NCBI GenBank assembly: GCA_045604155.1
Contig: JAZUNN010000065.1
Location: forward strand, 1 to 64,000
DNA: 64,000 nucleotides
Direction: 5' to 3'
Origin: JAISGQ01 sp045604155
GTDB taxonomy: Bacteria; Bacillota; Clostridia; Oscillospirales; Acutalibacteraceae
The notes beneath the pieces are model-generated. The model made no database searches, had not been told where the DNA came from, and worked only from the letters and a program-made list of their open reading frames with translations. Within the stretch, counting starts at the first letter, position 1, and every line of letters starts with the position of its first letter. Both the position numbers and the translations under genes were made by a program. Positions 53,114 to 62,048 of the stretch are shown here, in pieces.

Positions 53114-53754
53114 CGTTGGGTGTTTTCTTTTCCTATTGCCTTGTTGCGGTTTTTGCCGTGAATCCTTTATTCGCCGGCTTTACGGGAGCTGACAGTGTTC
53201 TTGATGCTGTAAAAAAACCGAAACGGCTGCCCGTACTCTGTGCCGCAGTTTCCATATTTGCGATTATTGCATCAATGCTTATGCATCCGATAGACAATAA
53301 ACTCAAAACCGAAGGAAATGCAATGATAGTCAGAGGTCTGATCTTTTCATGCATAATGCTTGGACTTTTCTTTATTTCAACAAAGATGGTAAAGGCTGTA
53401 TCTTCATCTTTCTATGAGGAATACGGTAATTTGCTTGCTCCTGCTGCACTTAACGGTGTGGTCATAGGTACTGCACTTGTTGTGGCGTATGATAAATATC
53501 TTGGTCTTGAAAATGTGACATTCCTTTCATTTGATATTTTTTCATCATTCGGAATCTCAGTTGCGATTGGAATCGGAGCGGGAATAGGATTTTCTGTTGC
53601 TGCGTTTCTTGTAAGAGAGGGCCTCAGAATTGCAAATAATCCCGACCTTTCCGATAACATGAAAGGCACACCGATTCTGCTTATTTATATCGGTGTCCTC
53701 TCAATGGCGTTTTGCTCTGTTTTCGGCAATATAACACTCTTTGGAGCAGTCTGA
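53110..53754 (+). CDS. RnfA-like membrane subunit without the iron-sulfur cysteines
   Basis: 214 residues, six membrane helices, in the RnfA/NqrE layout: AVNPLFAGFTGADSVLDAVK, VKAVSSSFYEEYGNLLAPAAL, GAGIGFSVAAFLVREGLR, MKGTPILLIYIGVLSMAF. Gapless hand alignment to E. coli RsxA puts Asp28 (FTGADSVLD) where FLGLCPFMG has its Cys, and Gly116 (ALNGVVIG) where TTNCAVLG has its Cys. So the RnfA half of the [2Fe-2S] site is lost too. It is the last gene of the operon; a terminator follows and neither rnfG nor rnfB is present. Confidence 0.78.
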   Translation: MTLGVFFSYCLVAVFAVNPLFAGFTGADSVLDAVKKPKRLPVLCAAVSIFAIIASMLMHPIDNKLKTEGNAMIVRGLIFSCIMLGLFFISTKMVKAVSSSFYEEYGNLLAPAALNGVVIGTALVVAYDKYLGLENVTFLSFDIFSSFGISVAIGIGAGIGFSVAAFLVREGLRIANNPDLSDNMKGTPILLIYIGVLSMAFCSVFGNITLFGAV

Positions 53755-53764
53755 ACATAAAATT

Positions 53765-53791
53765 AAGCCGCTGTTTTTACAGCGGCTTTTT
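53765..53791 (+). terminator. Terminator of the rpe-rnf operon
   Basis: AAGCCGCTGT/ACAGCGGCTT stem followed by TTT, ten bases after the last stop codon. Confidence 0.88.
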
Positions 53792-53815
53792 CTATATAAT
53801 TTAATAATTAAAGAG

Positions 53816-53844
53816 TTGCAGAAAGACACAAGATATGCTATAAT
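53816..53844 (+). promoter_or_regulatory. Promoter of the miaB-mutSL operon
   Basis: TTGCAG and TATAAT, 17 bases apart, about 77 bases before miaB. Confidence 0.66.
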
Positions 53845-53920
53845 AACTTATCTTTGCAACTAAATGTATATTTCTTATTGAACGAGTTTACATAAAACCA
53901 AAATGATCGGAGGATCTGAA

Positions 53921-55306
53921 GTGCTGACATTTGCAGATACAGAAAAATACTGCAGTATGGCAGCGGAGGTTATTGAAGCAAGATATCTTGGCAAAACACC
54001 TCGTGCCTTTGTCCATACATACGGCTGTCAGGGCAATGTTGCCGATTCCGAGCAGATAAAAGGTCTGCTTGTGAAAATCGGCTACGAAATGACCGATACC
54101 CCTGACGATGCTGATTTCATTCTTTACAATACCTGTGCAGTAAGAGAGCACGCAGAGGACAGGGTTTTCGGAAATGTAGGTGCATTGAAGCATCTCAAAC
54201 GCAGAAAACCGGGGCTTATTATTGCCCTTTGCGGCTGTATGGTTCAGCAGCAGCACATAGCTGACCGTTTCAGGGAACACTATCCCTATGTCAATCTCAT
54301 ATTCGGTACTCATCTTATTCCAAAATTCCCCGAACTTTTTTACAGAGTCCTTACAGGCGGTAAGAGAGTTTTTGAGCTTGACCAGTCGGATAATACAATC
54401 GTAGAGGGTATTCCTCTTGAGCGTGACAACAGCATCAAAGGCTGGCTGCCTGTAATGTACGGCTGTGACAATTTCTGCTCTTACTGTATAGTTCCTCATG
54501 TTAGAGGACGTGAGAGAAGCAGAAAGTCTGAAATAATTATTGCTCAGGCAAAAGAAATGGTTTCTCTGGGCTATAAGGATATTACTCTGCTGGGACAGAA
54601 TGTCAACAGCTACGGCAAAAAAGAAGATGGAGAAATCACATTCCCCGAGCTTATAACAGAGCTTGATAAGATTGAGGGTGAATTCTGGCTCAGATTCATG
54701 ACCAGCCACCCGAAGGATTGCACAAAAGAGCTTATTGATGCAATGGCTGCTTCAAAGCATATGGCACATCATATACATCTGCCATTCCAGAGTGGTTCAA
54801 ACAGAATCCTGAAGGAAATGAATCGAAAATACACCATTGAGCATTATAAAGAGCTTGTGGCAATGGCAAGAGAAGCAATGCCTGATGTATCACTGACAAG
54901 TGATGTCATAGTGGGATTCCCAGGTGAAACGAGGGAAGAGTTTGAGGAAACCCTCAGAGCAATAGAAGAAATTGGGTTTACATCTCTCTTTACATTCATC
55001 TATTCGCCGAGAGAGGGAACACCTGCGGCATCAATGCCCGATCCCATTTCATATGAGGAAAAATCAAAATGGCTCCGAGAGCTTATCTCTCTTCAGGAGA
55101 GCATAGCTGCAAAGAAGAGCGCATCCATGGTGGGCTCAAAACAAAGAGTGCTTGTTGAAGGTGAGGCAAAGAACGGACTTCTGTCCTGCCGCACATCAAC
55201 TAATATAATAATCGAAGCAGAAGGCAATCCCGAGCTTATCGGAAAATTTGCAGATGCTGAGGTAACAACTGCACTGAACTGGATTCTCAGAGGAAAAATA
55301 ATTTAA
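53921..55306 (+). CDS. miaB: tRNA-2-methylthio-N6-dimethylallyladenosine synthase MiaB
   Basis: 461 residues. The methylthiotransferase domain has HTYGCQGNVADSEQI, YNTCAVREHAEDRV and ALCGCMVQQ (three Cys for one [4Fe-4S]); the radical SAM domain has YGCDNFCSYCIVPHVRGRERS for the other; a TRAM domain ends the protein. It methylthiolates i6A37 of tRNAs reading UNN codons, downstream of MiaA, encoded six genes later in this operon. GTG 53921 has GGAGG seven bases upstream; ATG 53903 has none. Confidence 0.94.
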   Translation: MLTFADTEKYCSMAAEVIEARYLGKTPRAFVHTYGCQGNVADSEQIKGLLVKIGYEMTDTPDDADFILYNTCAVREHAEDRVFGNVGALKHLKRRKPGLIIALCGCMVQQQHIADRFREHYPYVNLIFGTHLIPKFPELFYRVLTGGKRVFELDQSDNTIVEGIPLERDNSIKGWLPVMYGCDNFCSYCIVPHVRGRERSRKSEIIIAQAKEMVSLGYKDITLLGQNVNSYGKKEDGEITFPELITELDKIEGEFWLRFMTSHPKDCTKELIDAMAASKHMAHHIHLPFQSGSNRILKEMNRKYTIEHYKELVAMAREAMPDVSLTSDVIVGFPGETREEFEETLRAIEEIGFTSLFTFIYSPREGTPAASMPDPISYEEKSKWLRELISLQESIAAKKSASMVGSKQRVLVEGEAKNGLLSCRTSTNIIIEAEGNPELIGKFADAEVTTALNWILRGKII

Positions 55307-55320
55307 AAGGAGAAATAACA

Positions 55321-55731
55321 ATGGACTTAATCGCAATCGCAAGACAGCTTGGTAAGGCTCTTCAGGAGGAAGAGGCATACAAGAAGATGGTAGCAGCTGC
55401 TGCTGCCAACGATGCCAACGCAGAGCTTCAGGAAGATATTGAGAAGTTCAATCTTCTCAGACTTCAGCTCAACGAAGAGATCTCCAAGCAGGATTCTGAC
55501 AAGGAGAAGGTCGAAAACCTTCAGAAAGAGCTTTCCGAGCTTTACGGAAAGGTAACAGCTGAACCCAACATGATCGCATTCAACGATGCAAGAACTGAGC
55601 TTGAGAATCTCCTTGACAAGGTCAACCAGATCATCAGCGCAGCAGCAAGCGGCGAGGATCCCGAAACTTTTGAGATCCATGATCATTCTTCCTGCGGCGG
55701 TAACTGCTCTTCCTGCGGCGGCTGCCACTAA
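55321..55731 (+). CDS. YlbF/YmcA family protein with Cys-rich tail
   Basis: 136 residues. A helical YlbF/YmcA domain spans about 1-115 (DLIAIARQLGKALQEEEAYK, then EPNMIAFNDARTELENLLDK), followed by a short tail DHSSCGGNCSSCGGCH with four Cys. In Bacillus, YmcA, YlbF and YaaT form an RNase Y-associated complex that binds [4Fe-4S] clusters, and ymcA lies just after miaB as here. The tail could hold a cluster or zinc. GGAG precedes the ATG. Codon use looks highly biased (AAG, GAG, AAC, TCC), suggesting strong expression. Confidence 0.86.
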   Translation: MDLIAIARQLGKALQEEEAYKKMVAAAAANDANAELQEDIEKFNLLRLQLNEEISKQDSDKEKVENLQKELSELYGKVTAEPNMIAFNDARTELENLLDKVNQIISAAASGEDPETFEIHDHSSCGGNCSSCGGCH

Positions 55732-55759
55732 GTAAAAAACGAAAGAAGGCTCTGAAAAT

Positions 55760-56446
55760 ATGCAATACAGCTACCTGTTTTTTGATGCTGATGAAACTCT
55801 GTACGATTTCAAACATTCAGAGAAAACTGCGTTTTTCAGAGCCTTCAGCCATTTCGGAATTCAATGTGATGAAAAATGGGAGCCGATATATTCCAAAATA
55901 AATCAGAAATACTGGCTCAGATACAATAAAGGCAAGGTGACAAAGGCTCAGCTTATGAGAGGACGCTTTGCTGACCTTCTGAAGAAAATGAAACTGGATC
56001 TTGATCCGGAGGAACTTAATGCATGCTACAGGCAGAAGCTGGGAGAAGATGCCACGCTACTGCCGGATGCGTACGAAGTAGTAAATAAACTGTGTAAAGT
56101 CTATAAGCTTGTCATGGTTACAAACGGCTTTGAAAGCCAGCAGCAGTCGAGATTTTCGCTGTCGGGAATTTCCGGTTGCTTTGTTGGCTGCTACACCTCG
56201 GACAAAATGGGTGTTGCCAAGCCTGCAAAGGAATATTTTGATAAAGTCATGTCTCTTGTGGGAGCAGACGACAGAACCAAGATACTTATAATCGGCGATT
56301 CCCTTTCGTCCGATATACTCGGCGGAAACAATGCCGGGATTGACACCTGCTGGTTCAATCCTGCAGGGAAGAGAAAGCCAAAGGGCTATAAAATAAAGTA
56401 CGAAATTAAAAAGCTTACAGAGCTTTATGAAATATTAAATGTATAG
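55760..56446 (+). CDS. HAD-superfamily pyrimidine nucleotidase, YjjG-like
   Basis: 228 residues. HAD motifs: FFDADETLYDFK (Asp with the unusual DADET typical of YjjG), VTNGFESQQQSR, the Lys in MGVAKPAKEYFD and IIGDSLSSDILGGNNAG. YjjG-type enzymes dephosphorylate non-canonical pyrimidine nucleotides and so limit their entry into DNA, which fits a place next to mismatch repair genes (inference). It occupies the position of cotE in Bacillus, which is absent. GAAAGAAGG precedes the ATG. Confidence 0.88.
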   Translation: MQYSYLFFDADETLYDFKHSEKTAFFRAFSHFGIQCDEKWEPIYSKINQKYWLRYNKGKVTKAQLMRGRFADLLKKMKLDLDPEELNACYRQKLGEDATLLPDAYEVVNKLCKVYKLVMVTNGFESQQQSRFSLSGISGCFVGCYTSDKMGVAKPAKEYFDKVMSLVGADDRTKILIIGDSLSSDILGGNNAGIDTCWFNPAGKRKPKGYKIKYEIKKLTELYEILNV

Positions 56447-56457
56447 GAGTGAAGGTC

Positions 56458-59055
56458 GTGGGCGAACTTTCACCAATGATGAGACAGTATCTCTCAATTA
56501 AGGAAGAAAACCCCGAGGCGCTGCTTTTCTTTCGCCTTGGCGATTTTTATGAATTGTTTTTTGAGGACGCAAAGATCGTGTCAAAGGAGCTTGATCTTGT
56601 TCTGACAGGCAGAGACTGCGGACTCGAAGAACGTGCGCCTATGTGCGGCGTACCGTTTCATTCATATGAAGGGTATGTTGCAAAGCTTGTGGCAAGAGGC
56701 TTCAAGATTGCCATCTGTGAGCAGACAGAAGACCCGGCGCAGGCCAAGGGCCTTGTGCGCAGAGAGGTCATTAGAGTCATAACTCCCGGCACTATAGTCG
56801 AAAGCTATATGCTCGATGAGGGCAAGAACAACTATCTTGCTGTGATTAATCTTGATGAAAACGGCTGCGGATTATGTTTTGCGGATGTTTCCACGGGTGA
56901 AGTGGACATAACAGAGCTGCCCGCAGCATCTGACGGAGAAATAATAGCGGAGCTTTCACGTTTTTCTCCAAGTGAACTTCTTGTAAGCGGTGCGGTGTTC
57001 AGTAACGCTGTGATCAGTGAACATATAAAGACAAAGCTTCAGATCGAAAGTGTTGACGAAGCGGATATGAGCACCGAAATGGCTGAATGCAGTATGATTC
57101 TGCTTGAGCAGTTTCCGACAGGTGCCATTGAAGAAACAAGAATCATGGAAAGACCGTATGCAGCGAAGGCCGTATGCGCACTTCTTGCATACCTGAAGAA
57201 AACCCAGAAAAGCGGTCTTGAAAGAGTAAATATCCTTCGTTATTACGAGGGTGAGCAGTACATGAAGCTTGATCCCTCCACAAAGCGAAATCTTGAGCTT
57301 ACTGAAACAATGCGCTCAAGAGAAAAGAAGGGTTCTCTTCTCGGTGTTCTTGACAGATCAAAAACCGCAATGGGCAAAAGACTCATGCGTTCATGGATGG
57401 AACGACCTCTTCTGAATGTTGCAAGAATTCATGCAAGACTCAATGCCGTTGAAATTCTCTGTTCCGATTCCATGCTCAGGGCAGACTGTATAGATGCACT
57501 TACCGGAATCTGTGATATTGAGCGTCTGATTACCAAAATTGTATATGGCTCTGCAAACGCACGTGATCTTCGTGCACTGGCGGCAGCGCTGGGCTCAATG
57601 CCCGAAATAAAGCAGCTTCTTGGCGATGTGAAAACAGCTGAGATACGAAATATATATGACGGAATCGATCTTCTTGAGGATATAAGAGATCTTATTGATG
57701 CGGCTATCAGCGAAGAACCGCCTGCAACCGTGCGAGAAGGAAATCTTATAAAGACAGGCTATAATCCTGAGATTGACGAGCTTCGTTATACAATGTCAAG
57801 CGAAAAGGAGATACTTGCATCGGTAGAGGCAAAGGAAAGAGATGCAACAGGTATCCCGAAGCTGAAAATAGGCTATAACCGTGTGTTCGGTTACTATATC
57901 GAAGTTACCAATTCCTACAAGAATCAGGTTCCCGAAACATACATAAGAAAGCAGACACTTGCAAATTGCGAAAGATATATTACAAGCGAGCTTAAAGAGA
58001 TAGAGGGAAGAGTGCTTGGAGCAAATGACCGTCTTTTAAAGCTTGAATATGCAGTTTTTGATGAGATAAGAAAAACTGTGGCAGCAGCTCATGACAGAGT
58101 TCAGAGCACAGCTGCAGCCATTGCAAAGCTTGATGTCTACTGTTCTTTTGCTGAAATATCAAGCAGAAACAATTACTGCAGACCAAATGTAAATGACAGC
58201 GGAAACATTATTCTCAGAGCATCAAGACACCCCGTTGTTGAAAGTCTGAGCAACAGAAGCTTTGTACCCAATGATGTCACTCTTGATAAAAAGGATAACC
58301 GCATTGCAATAATCACAGGCCCCAATATGGCGGGTAAATCCACATATATGCGTCAGACCGCTCTTATTGTCTTTATGGCACAGATAGGCTGTTATGTCCC
58401 TGCTGAGAGTGCGGAAATAGGTATTGTTGACAGCATTTTTACAAGAGTAGGCGCATCCGATGACCTTGCATCAGGCCAGTCTACATTCATGGTTGAAATG
58501 AATGAAGTTGCTTATATTCTCAAGAATGCAACCCAGTCAAGTCTTCTTATCCTCGATGAGATAGGAAGAGGCACTTCAACATTTGACGGTATGAGTATCG
58601 CAAGGGCTGTCCTTGAATATGTTGCAGATAAGAGAAAACTTGGTGCAAAGGCACTTTTTGCAACCCATTATCATGAACTTACAGCTCTTGAAGATTCTCT
58701 TCAGGGTGTTAAAAACTACAATATTGCCGTAAAAAAACACGGAGATGATATAACATTCCTGCGAATGATTGTACCCGGCGGTGCCGATGACAGCTACGGT
58801 ATTGAAGTAGCAAAGCTTGCGGGCATTCCGGATTGGGTAATTAAAAGAGCAAAGGATGTTCTCGCTCAGCTTGAATCAGGAAAGCTTGAAGCACCGAGAG
58901 TAAAGGTGAAGAAAAGTTCAGATCAGATGTTCATTCCAATGACACCGCCCGAAGAAACAGAGGCGATAAGAAGAATAAAGAACATCGATATAAATACACT
59001 CACTCCCATAGAAGCACTGACAACGCTTAATGATCTTATTAAGCTTCTCCAGTAA
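56458..59055 (+). CDS. mutS: DNA mismatch repair ATPase MutS
   Basis: 865 residues, normal length. The mismatch-reading Phe and Glu lie in RLGDFYELFFEDA (F30, E32 of the GTG start); the connector, lever and clamp domains follow. The ATPase has Walker A TGPNMAGKSTYMR (about 620), SGQSTFMVEMNEV and Walker B ILDEIGRGTSTFDG. The C-terminal part includes a helix-turn-helix and a short tail without an obvious beta-clamp motif. GTG 56458 has AGGAG eight bases upstream. mutL follows by 15 bases. Confidence 0.95.
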   Translation: MGELSPMMRQYLSIKEENPEALLFFRLGDFYELFFEDAKIVSKELDLVLTGRDCGLEERAPMCGVPFHSYEGYVAKLVARGFKIAICEQTEDPAQAKGLVRREVIRVITPGTIVESYMLDEGKNNYLAVINLDENGCGLCFADVSTGEVDITELPAASDGEIIAELSRFSPSELLVSGAVFSNAVISEHIKTKLQIESVDEADMSTEMAECSMILLEQFPTGAIEETRIMERPYAAKAVCALLAYLKKTQKSGLERVNILRYYEGEQYMKLDPSTKRNLELTETMRSREKKGSLLGVLDRSKTAMGKRLMRSWMERPLLNVARIHARLNAVEILCSDSMLRADCIDALTGICDIERLITKIVYGSANARDLRALAAALGSMPEIKQLLGDVKTAEIRNIYDGIDLLEDIRDLIDAAISEEPPATVREGNLIKTGYNPEIDELRYTMSSEKEILASVEAKERDATGIPKLKIGYNRVFGYYIEVTNSYKNQVPETYIRKQTLANCERYITSELKEIEGRVLGANDRLLKLEYAVFDEIRKTVAAAHDRVQSTAAAIAKLDVYCSFAEISSRNNYCRPNVNDSGNIILRASRHPVVESLSNRSFVPNDVTLDKKDNRIAIITGPNMAGKSTYMRQTALIVFMAQIGCYVPAESAEIGIVDSIFTRVGASDDLASGQSTFMVEMNEVAYILKNATQSSLLILDEIGRGTSTFDGMSIARAVLEYVADKRKLGAKALFATHYHELTALEDSLQGVKNYNIAVKKHGDDITFLRMIVPGGADDSYGIEVAKLAGIPDWVIKRAKDVLAQLESGKLEAPRVKVKKSSDQMFIPMTPPEETEAIRRIKNIDINTLTPIEALTTLNDLIKLLQ

Positions 59056-59070
59056 AATAAAGGTGATTTT

Positions 59071-61065
59071 ATGCCAAAAGTCCGACTTCTTGATAAGCAC
59101 ACTGCAGAACTAATTGCAGCAGGCGAGGTTGTGGAACGTCCGTCTTCTGTAATAAAGGAACTGGTGGAAAATTCAATAGATGCAGGCGCCACCTCTGTTA
59201 CAATAGAGATAAAACGAGGCGGTGTTGAAATGCTGCGCATTACGGACAATGGATGCGGAATCTCCGCTCAGGATGTCCCGACTGCGTTTCTTCGTCATGC
59301 CACCAGCAAGATAAGCACAGGCGCAGATCTTGAATCCATTGCAACACTGGGATTCAGAGGTGAGGCACTTGCATCCATTGCAGCTGTGTGCCGTGTGGAA
59401 CTTATAACCCGTTCGGCAGATGAGAATGTCGGAATAAGATACTGCATTGAAGGCGGCGATGAAATTTCTTCTGAAGAAACCGCCTGTGCAGTTGGTACTA
59501 CAATAATTGCGAGAGATATTTTCTTCAATACTCCCGCACGAATGAAATTTCTTAAAAAGGATGTTGCAGAAGGAAATGCCTGCGCATCCGCCATTGACAG
59601 AATAGCACTTTCCCATCCTGAAATTGCATTTACTTTTATACGTGACGGAAAAGAATGTCTGCGCACTCCCGGTGACGGAAAGCTGCTTTCTGCCATACGT
59701 GCGGTGTACGGAAAGGAATTTGCATCAGGGCTTATTCCCGTAAAATATTCGCTCAATAATGTGTCGGTTGAGGGCTTTGTTTCAAAGCCTGTCAATGCCC
59801 GTCCGAACATGAGTATGCAGATTTTCTTTATCAACGGAAGATATGTAAAGAGCAGAACAATGCAGGCAGCTCTTGAAGAAGCCTGCAAGGGTGCAGTCAT
59901 GATAGGAAAGCACCCTGCTTGTGTACTTTCCGTCGGCATTTCATGTGCTGCTGTTGATGTAAATGTCCATCCGGCAAAGCTTGAAGTCCGCTTTACAAAC
60001 GAGAAGCCGGTGTTTGACTGTGTTTACTGGGGCGTAAAAAGTTCTCTGTCTGAAAATGACGAGAGGAAGGAAATGAAGATTCCCGAAAAGCGTCCCGTCA
60101 GCATAAAACCTCCCCTTCCGAATGAAACTGTAAATGCAGTACAGACCTCAATTTTCAGACCTGCACCTGCTCATACCCAGGAAATAAAGACAAGCGTTCA
60201 GGCACCTGTAAAAGCTGCAGAGCCAATTCCTGCCGAAAAACCGAAAATGGTTGAAACCATGCCCGAGAATATGCTTAACAGACTCAGCGGAGGAGTAAGT
60301 CTGGGTGACAATGCTGTTCAGGTCATCAAAGCTGAAACCATCCCCGTAAAGCCGAGAATGTATTCACTTGATATCTTCCCTGAAAAGGAAGAGGTTGAGG
60401 AGATTATAATTCCTGAAATAAAGGAAGAACCGAAAATCATTGATGAACCTGTAATCGAAACAGAAGAAAAGGCTGAAGAAGTGAATAACTTTGCAATGCC
60501 TGATTACAGAATAATCGGTGAGGCTTTCAATACATACATAATTGTTGAATCCGAAAAGCAGCTTATTTATATTGATAAGCACGCAGCTCATGAGCGTCTT
60601 AAATATAAGAAACTCATGGAAAACAGAAAGGAGCCTGCATCACAGCTTCTGACCATTCCTCTTACCGTGACTCTTGAAAAAATGCATTATAATGCAATTC
60701 TCGAGAATCTTGACCTGCTCAGTCAGGCAGGCTTTGAAATTGATGATTTTGGAATCGGAACAGTTGCGGTGCGTGCAATTCCCGTTTATCTTACAGGTTC
60801 GGATATTGCAGGAGCTATAATGGAAATTGCCGGCAATTTCGGCAATAAAGCAGAGGCAACATTGACTGCAAAAACTGACAGAATGTTCCAGACCATTGCC
60901 TGCAAGTCGGCAATAAAAGCAGGCGATGATACAAATGCCGACGAGCTTGCACAGCTTGTTCTTGAGCTTATTGCAAACCCCGATGTTAGATATTGTCCTC
61001 ATGGAAGGCCTGTATGGATAACCCTTAAGAAAAGCGAAATAGAAAAGAATTTTGGCAGAGCATAA
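59071..61065 (+). CDS. mutL: DNA mismatch repair protein MutL, endonuclease type with atypical motif
   Basis: 664 residues. The GHKL ATPase (about 1-330) has ELVENSIDAGAT, ITDNGCGIS, LGFRGEALASI. A long Pro/Glu-rich linker (about 335-480) precedes the C-terminal domain. The metal-binding endonuclease motif DQHA-x2-E-x4-E reads DKHAAHERLKYKK (from about 502): Gln becomes Lys and the last Glu becomes Lys. Other endonuclease motifs, ACKSAIKAGDD and CPHGRP (about 640), are intact, so nicking activity is plausible but not assured. In bacteria without MutH, MutL itself nicks the new strand. Confidence 0.93.
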   Translation: MPKVRLLDKHTAELIAAGEVVERPSSVIKELVENSIDAGATSVTIEIKRGGVEMLRITDNGCGISAQDVPTAFLRHATSKISTGADLESIATLGFRGEALASIAAVCRVELITRSADENVGIRYCIEGGDEISSEETACAVGTTIIARDIFFNTPARMKFLKKDVAEGNACASAIDRIALSHPEIAFTFIRDGKECLRTPGDGKLLSAIRAVYGKEFASGLIPVKYSLNNVSVEGFVSKPVNARPNMSMQIFFINGRYVKSRTMQAALEEACKGAVMIGKHPACVLSVGISCAAVDVNVHPAKLEVRFTNEKPVFDCVYWGVKSSLSENDERKEMKIPEKRPVSIKPPLPNETVNAVQTSIFRPAPAHTQEIKTSVQAPVKAAEPIPAEKPKMVETMPENMLNRLSGGVSLGDNAVQVIKAETIPVKPRMYSLDIFPEKEEVEEIIIPEIKEEPKIIDEPVIETEEKAEEVNNFAMPDYRIIGEAFNTYIIVESEKQLIYIDKHAAHERLKYKKLMENRKEPASQLLTIPLTVTLEKMHYNAILENLDLLSQAGFEIDDFGIGTVAVRAIPVYLTGSDIAGAIMEIAGNFGNKAEATLTAKTDRMFQTIACKSAIKAGDDTNADELAQLVLELIANPDVRYCPHGRPVWITLKKSEIEKNFGRA

Positions 61066-61067
61066 TT

Positions 61068-62048
61068 ATGAATGATAATAAGATAAGACTTCTTGCGGTA
61101 GTGGGACCTACTGCATCAGGAAAGACAGGACTTGCCGTTGAGCTTGCAAAACTGCTTGACGGTGAGATTGTTTCATGTGATTCAATGCAGATATACAAAG
61201 GCATGGAGATTGCCACTGCTGCACCGACCAAAGACGAGCAGTGCGGAATACCTCACTATATGGTAAGCTGTATTTCTCCGGAAGAAAGCTTTTCTGTTTC
61301 AAGATACTGTGAAATGGCACATGAACATATAAAGGAAATCAGTGAGAGAGGTAAGCTGCCGATTTTATGCGGCGGCACAGGACTTTATTATTCTTCTCTT
61401 GTTGATGACCTTGTTTTTGCTGATGCACCTTCTGATGAGGCATTGAGAGCAAAGCTCAATGAGCGTGCAGAGAAGGAAGGGGGACAGGCTCTCCTTGATG
61501 AGCTGAAAGAGATTGATCCTGAAACTGCAGAAAGACTTCATCCCAATCATATTTCGAGAATCGTCCGTGCTCTTGAAATTTTTATGTTAAGTGGAATAAC
61601 CCTTACAGAGCAAAACAGAAATTCAAGAAAATACGGCAGCAGATATGATTTGATGGCAGTTGGCATCAATTATTCCCACAGAGAAAAGTTATATGAAAGA
61701 ATAGATAAAAGAGTAGACATAATGCTTGAACAGGGCTTGATATCCGAGGCACGTATGACGTATAATAACAGAGGCGGAACTTCGGTGCAGGCGATAGGAC
61801 ATAAAGAGCTCTGGGGATATTTTTCAGGAGAAATGACTCTTGAAAATGCCGTTGAGCATCTTAAAAGACAGACACGCAGATATGCCAAACGTCAGCTTAC
61901 CTGGTTTCGTCGTGACGAAAGAATATGCTGGCTTGATGCCGAGGGGTGCTCAGATGTACATATTCTTGCGGAAAAAGCATTGGAGATTATAAAACCATGG
62001 CTTGGAGAGGAACAGATAAATGAGCGAAAAGAAAGGGAAAATAACTGA
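61068..62048 (+). CDS. miaA: tRNA dimethylallyltransferase MiaA
   Basis: 326 residues. P-loop VVGPTASGKTGLAVELA (about 10-26), substrate motif CDSMQIYKGMEIATAAP, PHYMVSCISPEESFSV, LCGGTGLYYSSL and the tRNA-binding RQTRRYAKRQLTWFRRDER are all present. It prenylates A37 of tRNAs reading UNN codons, giving the i6A substrate for MiaB from the same operon. Two bases separate it from mutL; its 3' end overlaps the next gene by 29 bases. Confidence 0.95.
   Translation: MNDNKIRLLAVVGPTASGKTGLAVELAKLLDGEIVSCDSMQIYKGMEIATAAPTKDEQCGIPHYMVSCISPEESFSVSRYCEMAHEHIKEISERGKLPILCGGTGLYYSSLVDDLVFADAPSDEALRAKLNERAEKEGGQALLDELKEIDPETAERLHPNHISRIVRALEIFMLSGITLTEQNRNSRKYGSRYDLMAVGINYSHREKLYERIDKRVDIMLEQGLISEARMTYNNRGGTSVQAIGHKELWGYFSGEMTLENAVEHLKRQTRRYAKRQLTWFRRDERICWLDAEGCSDVHILAEKALEIIKPWLGEEQINERKERENN

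Noticed and set aside
50164..53754. Na+-translocating NADH:quinone reductase (Nqr) instead of Rnf-like genes
   Set aside because: The first gene has the RnfC layout with a two-cluster ferredoxin module, and nqrC and nqrF are absent.
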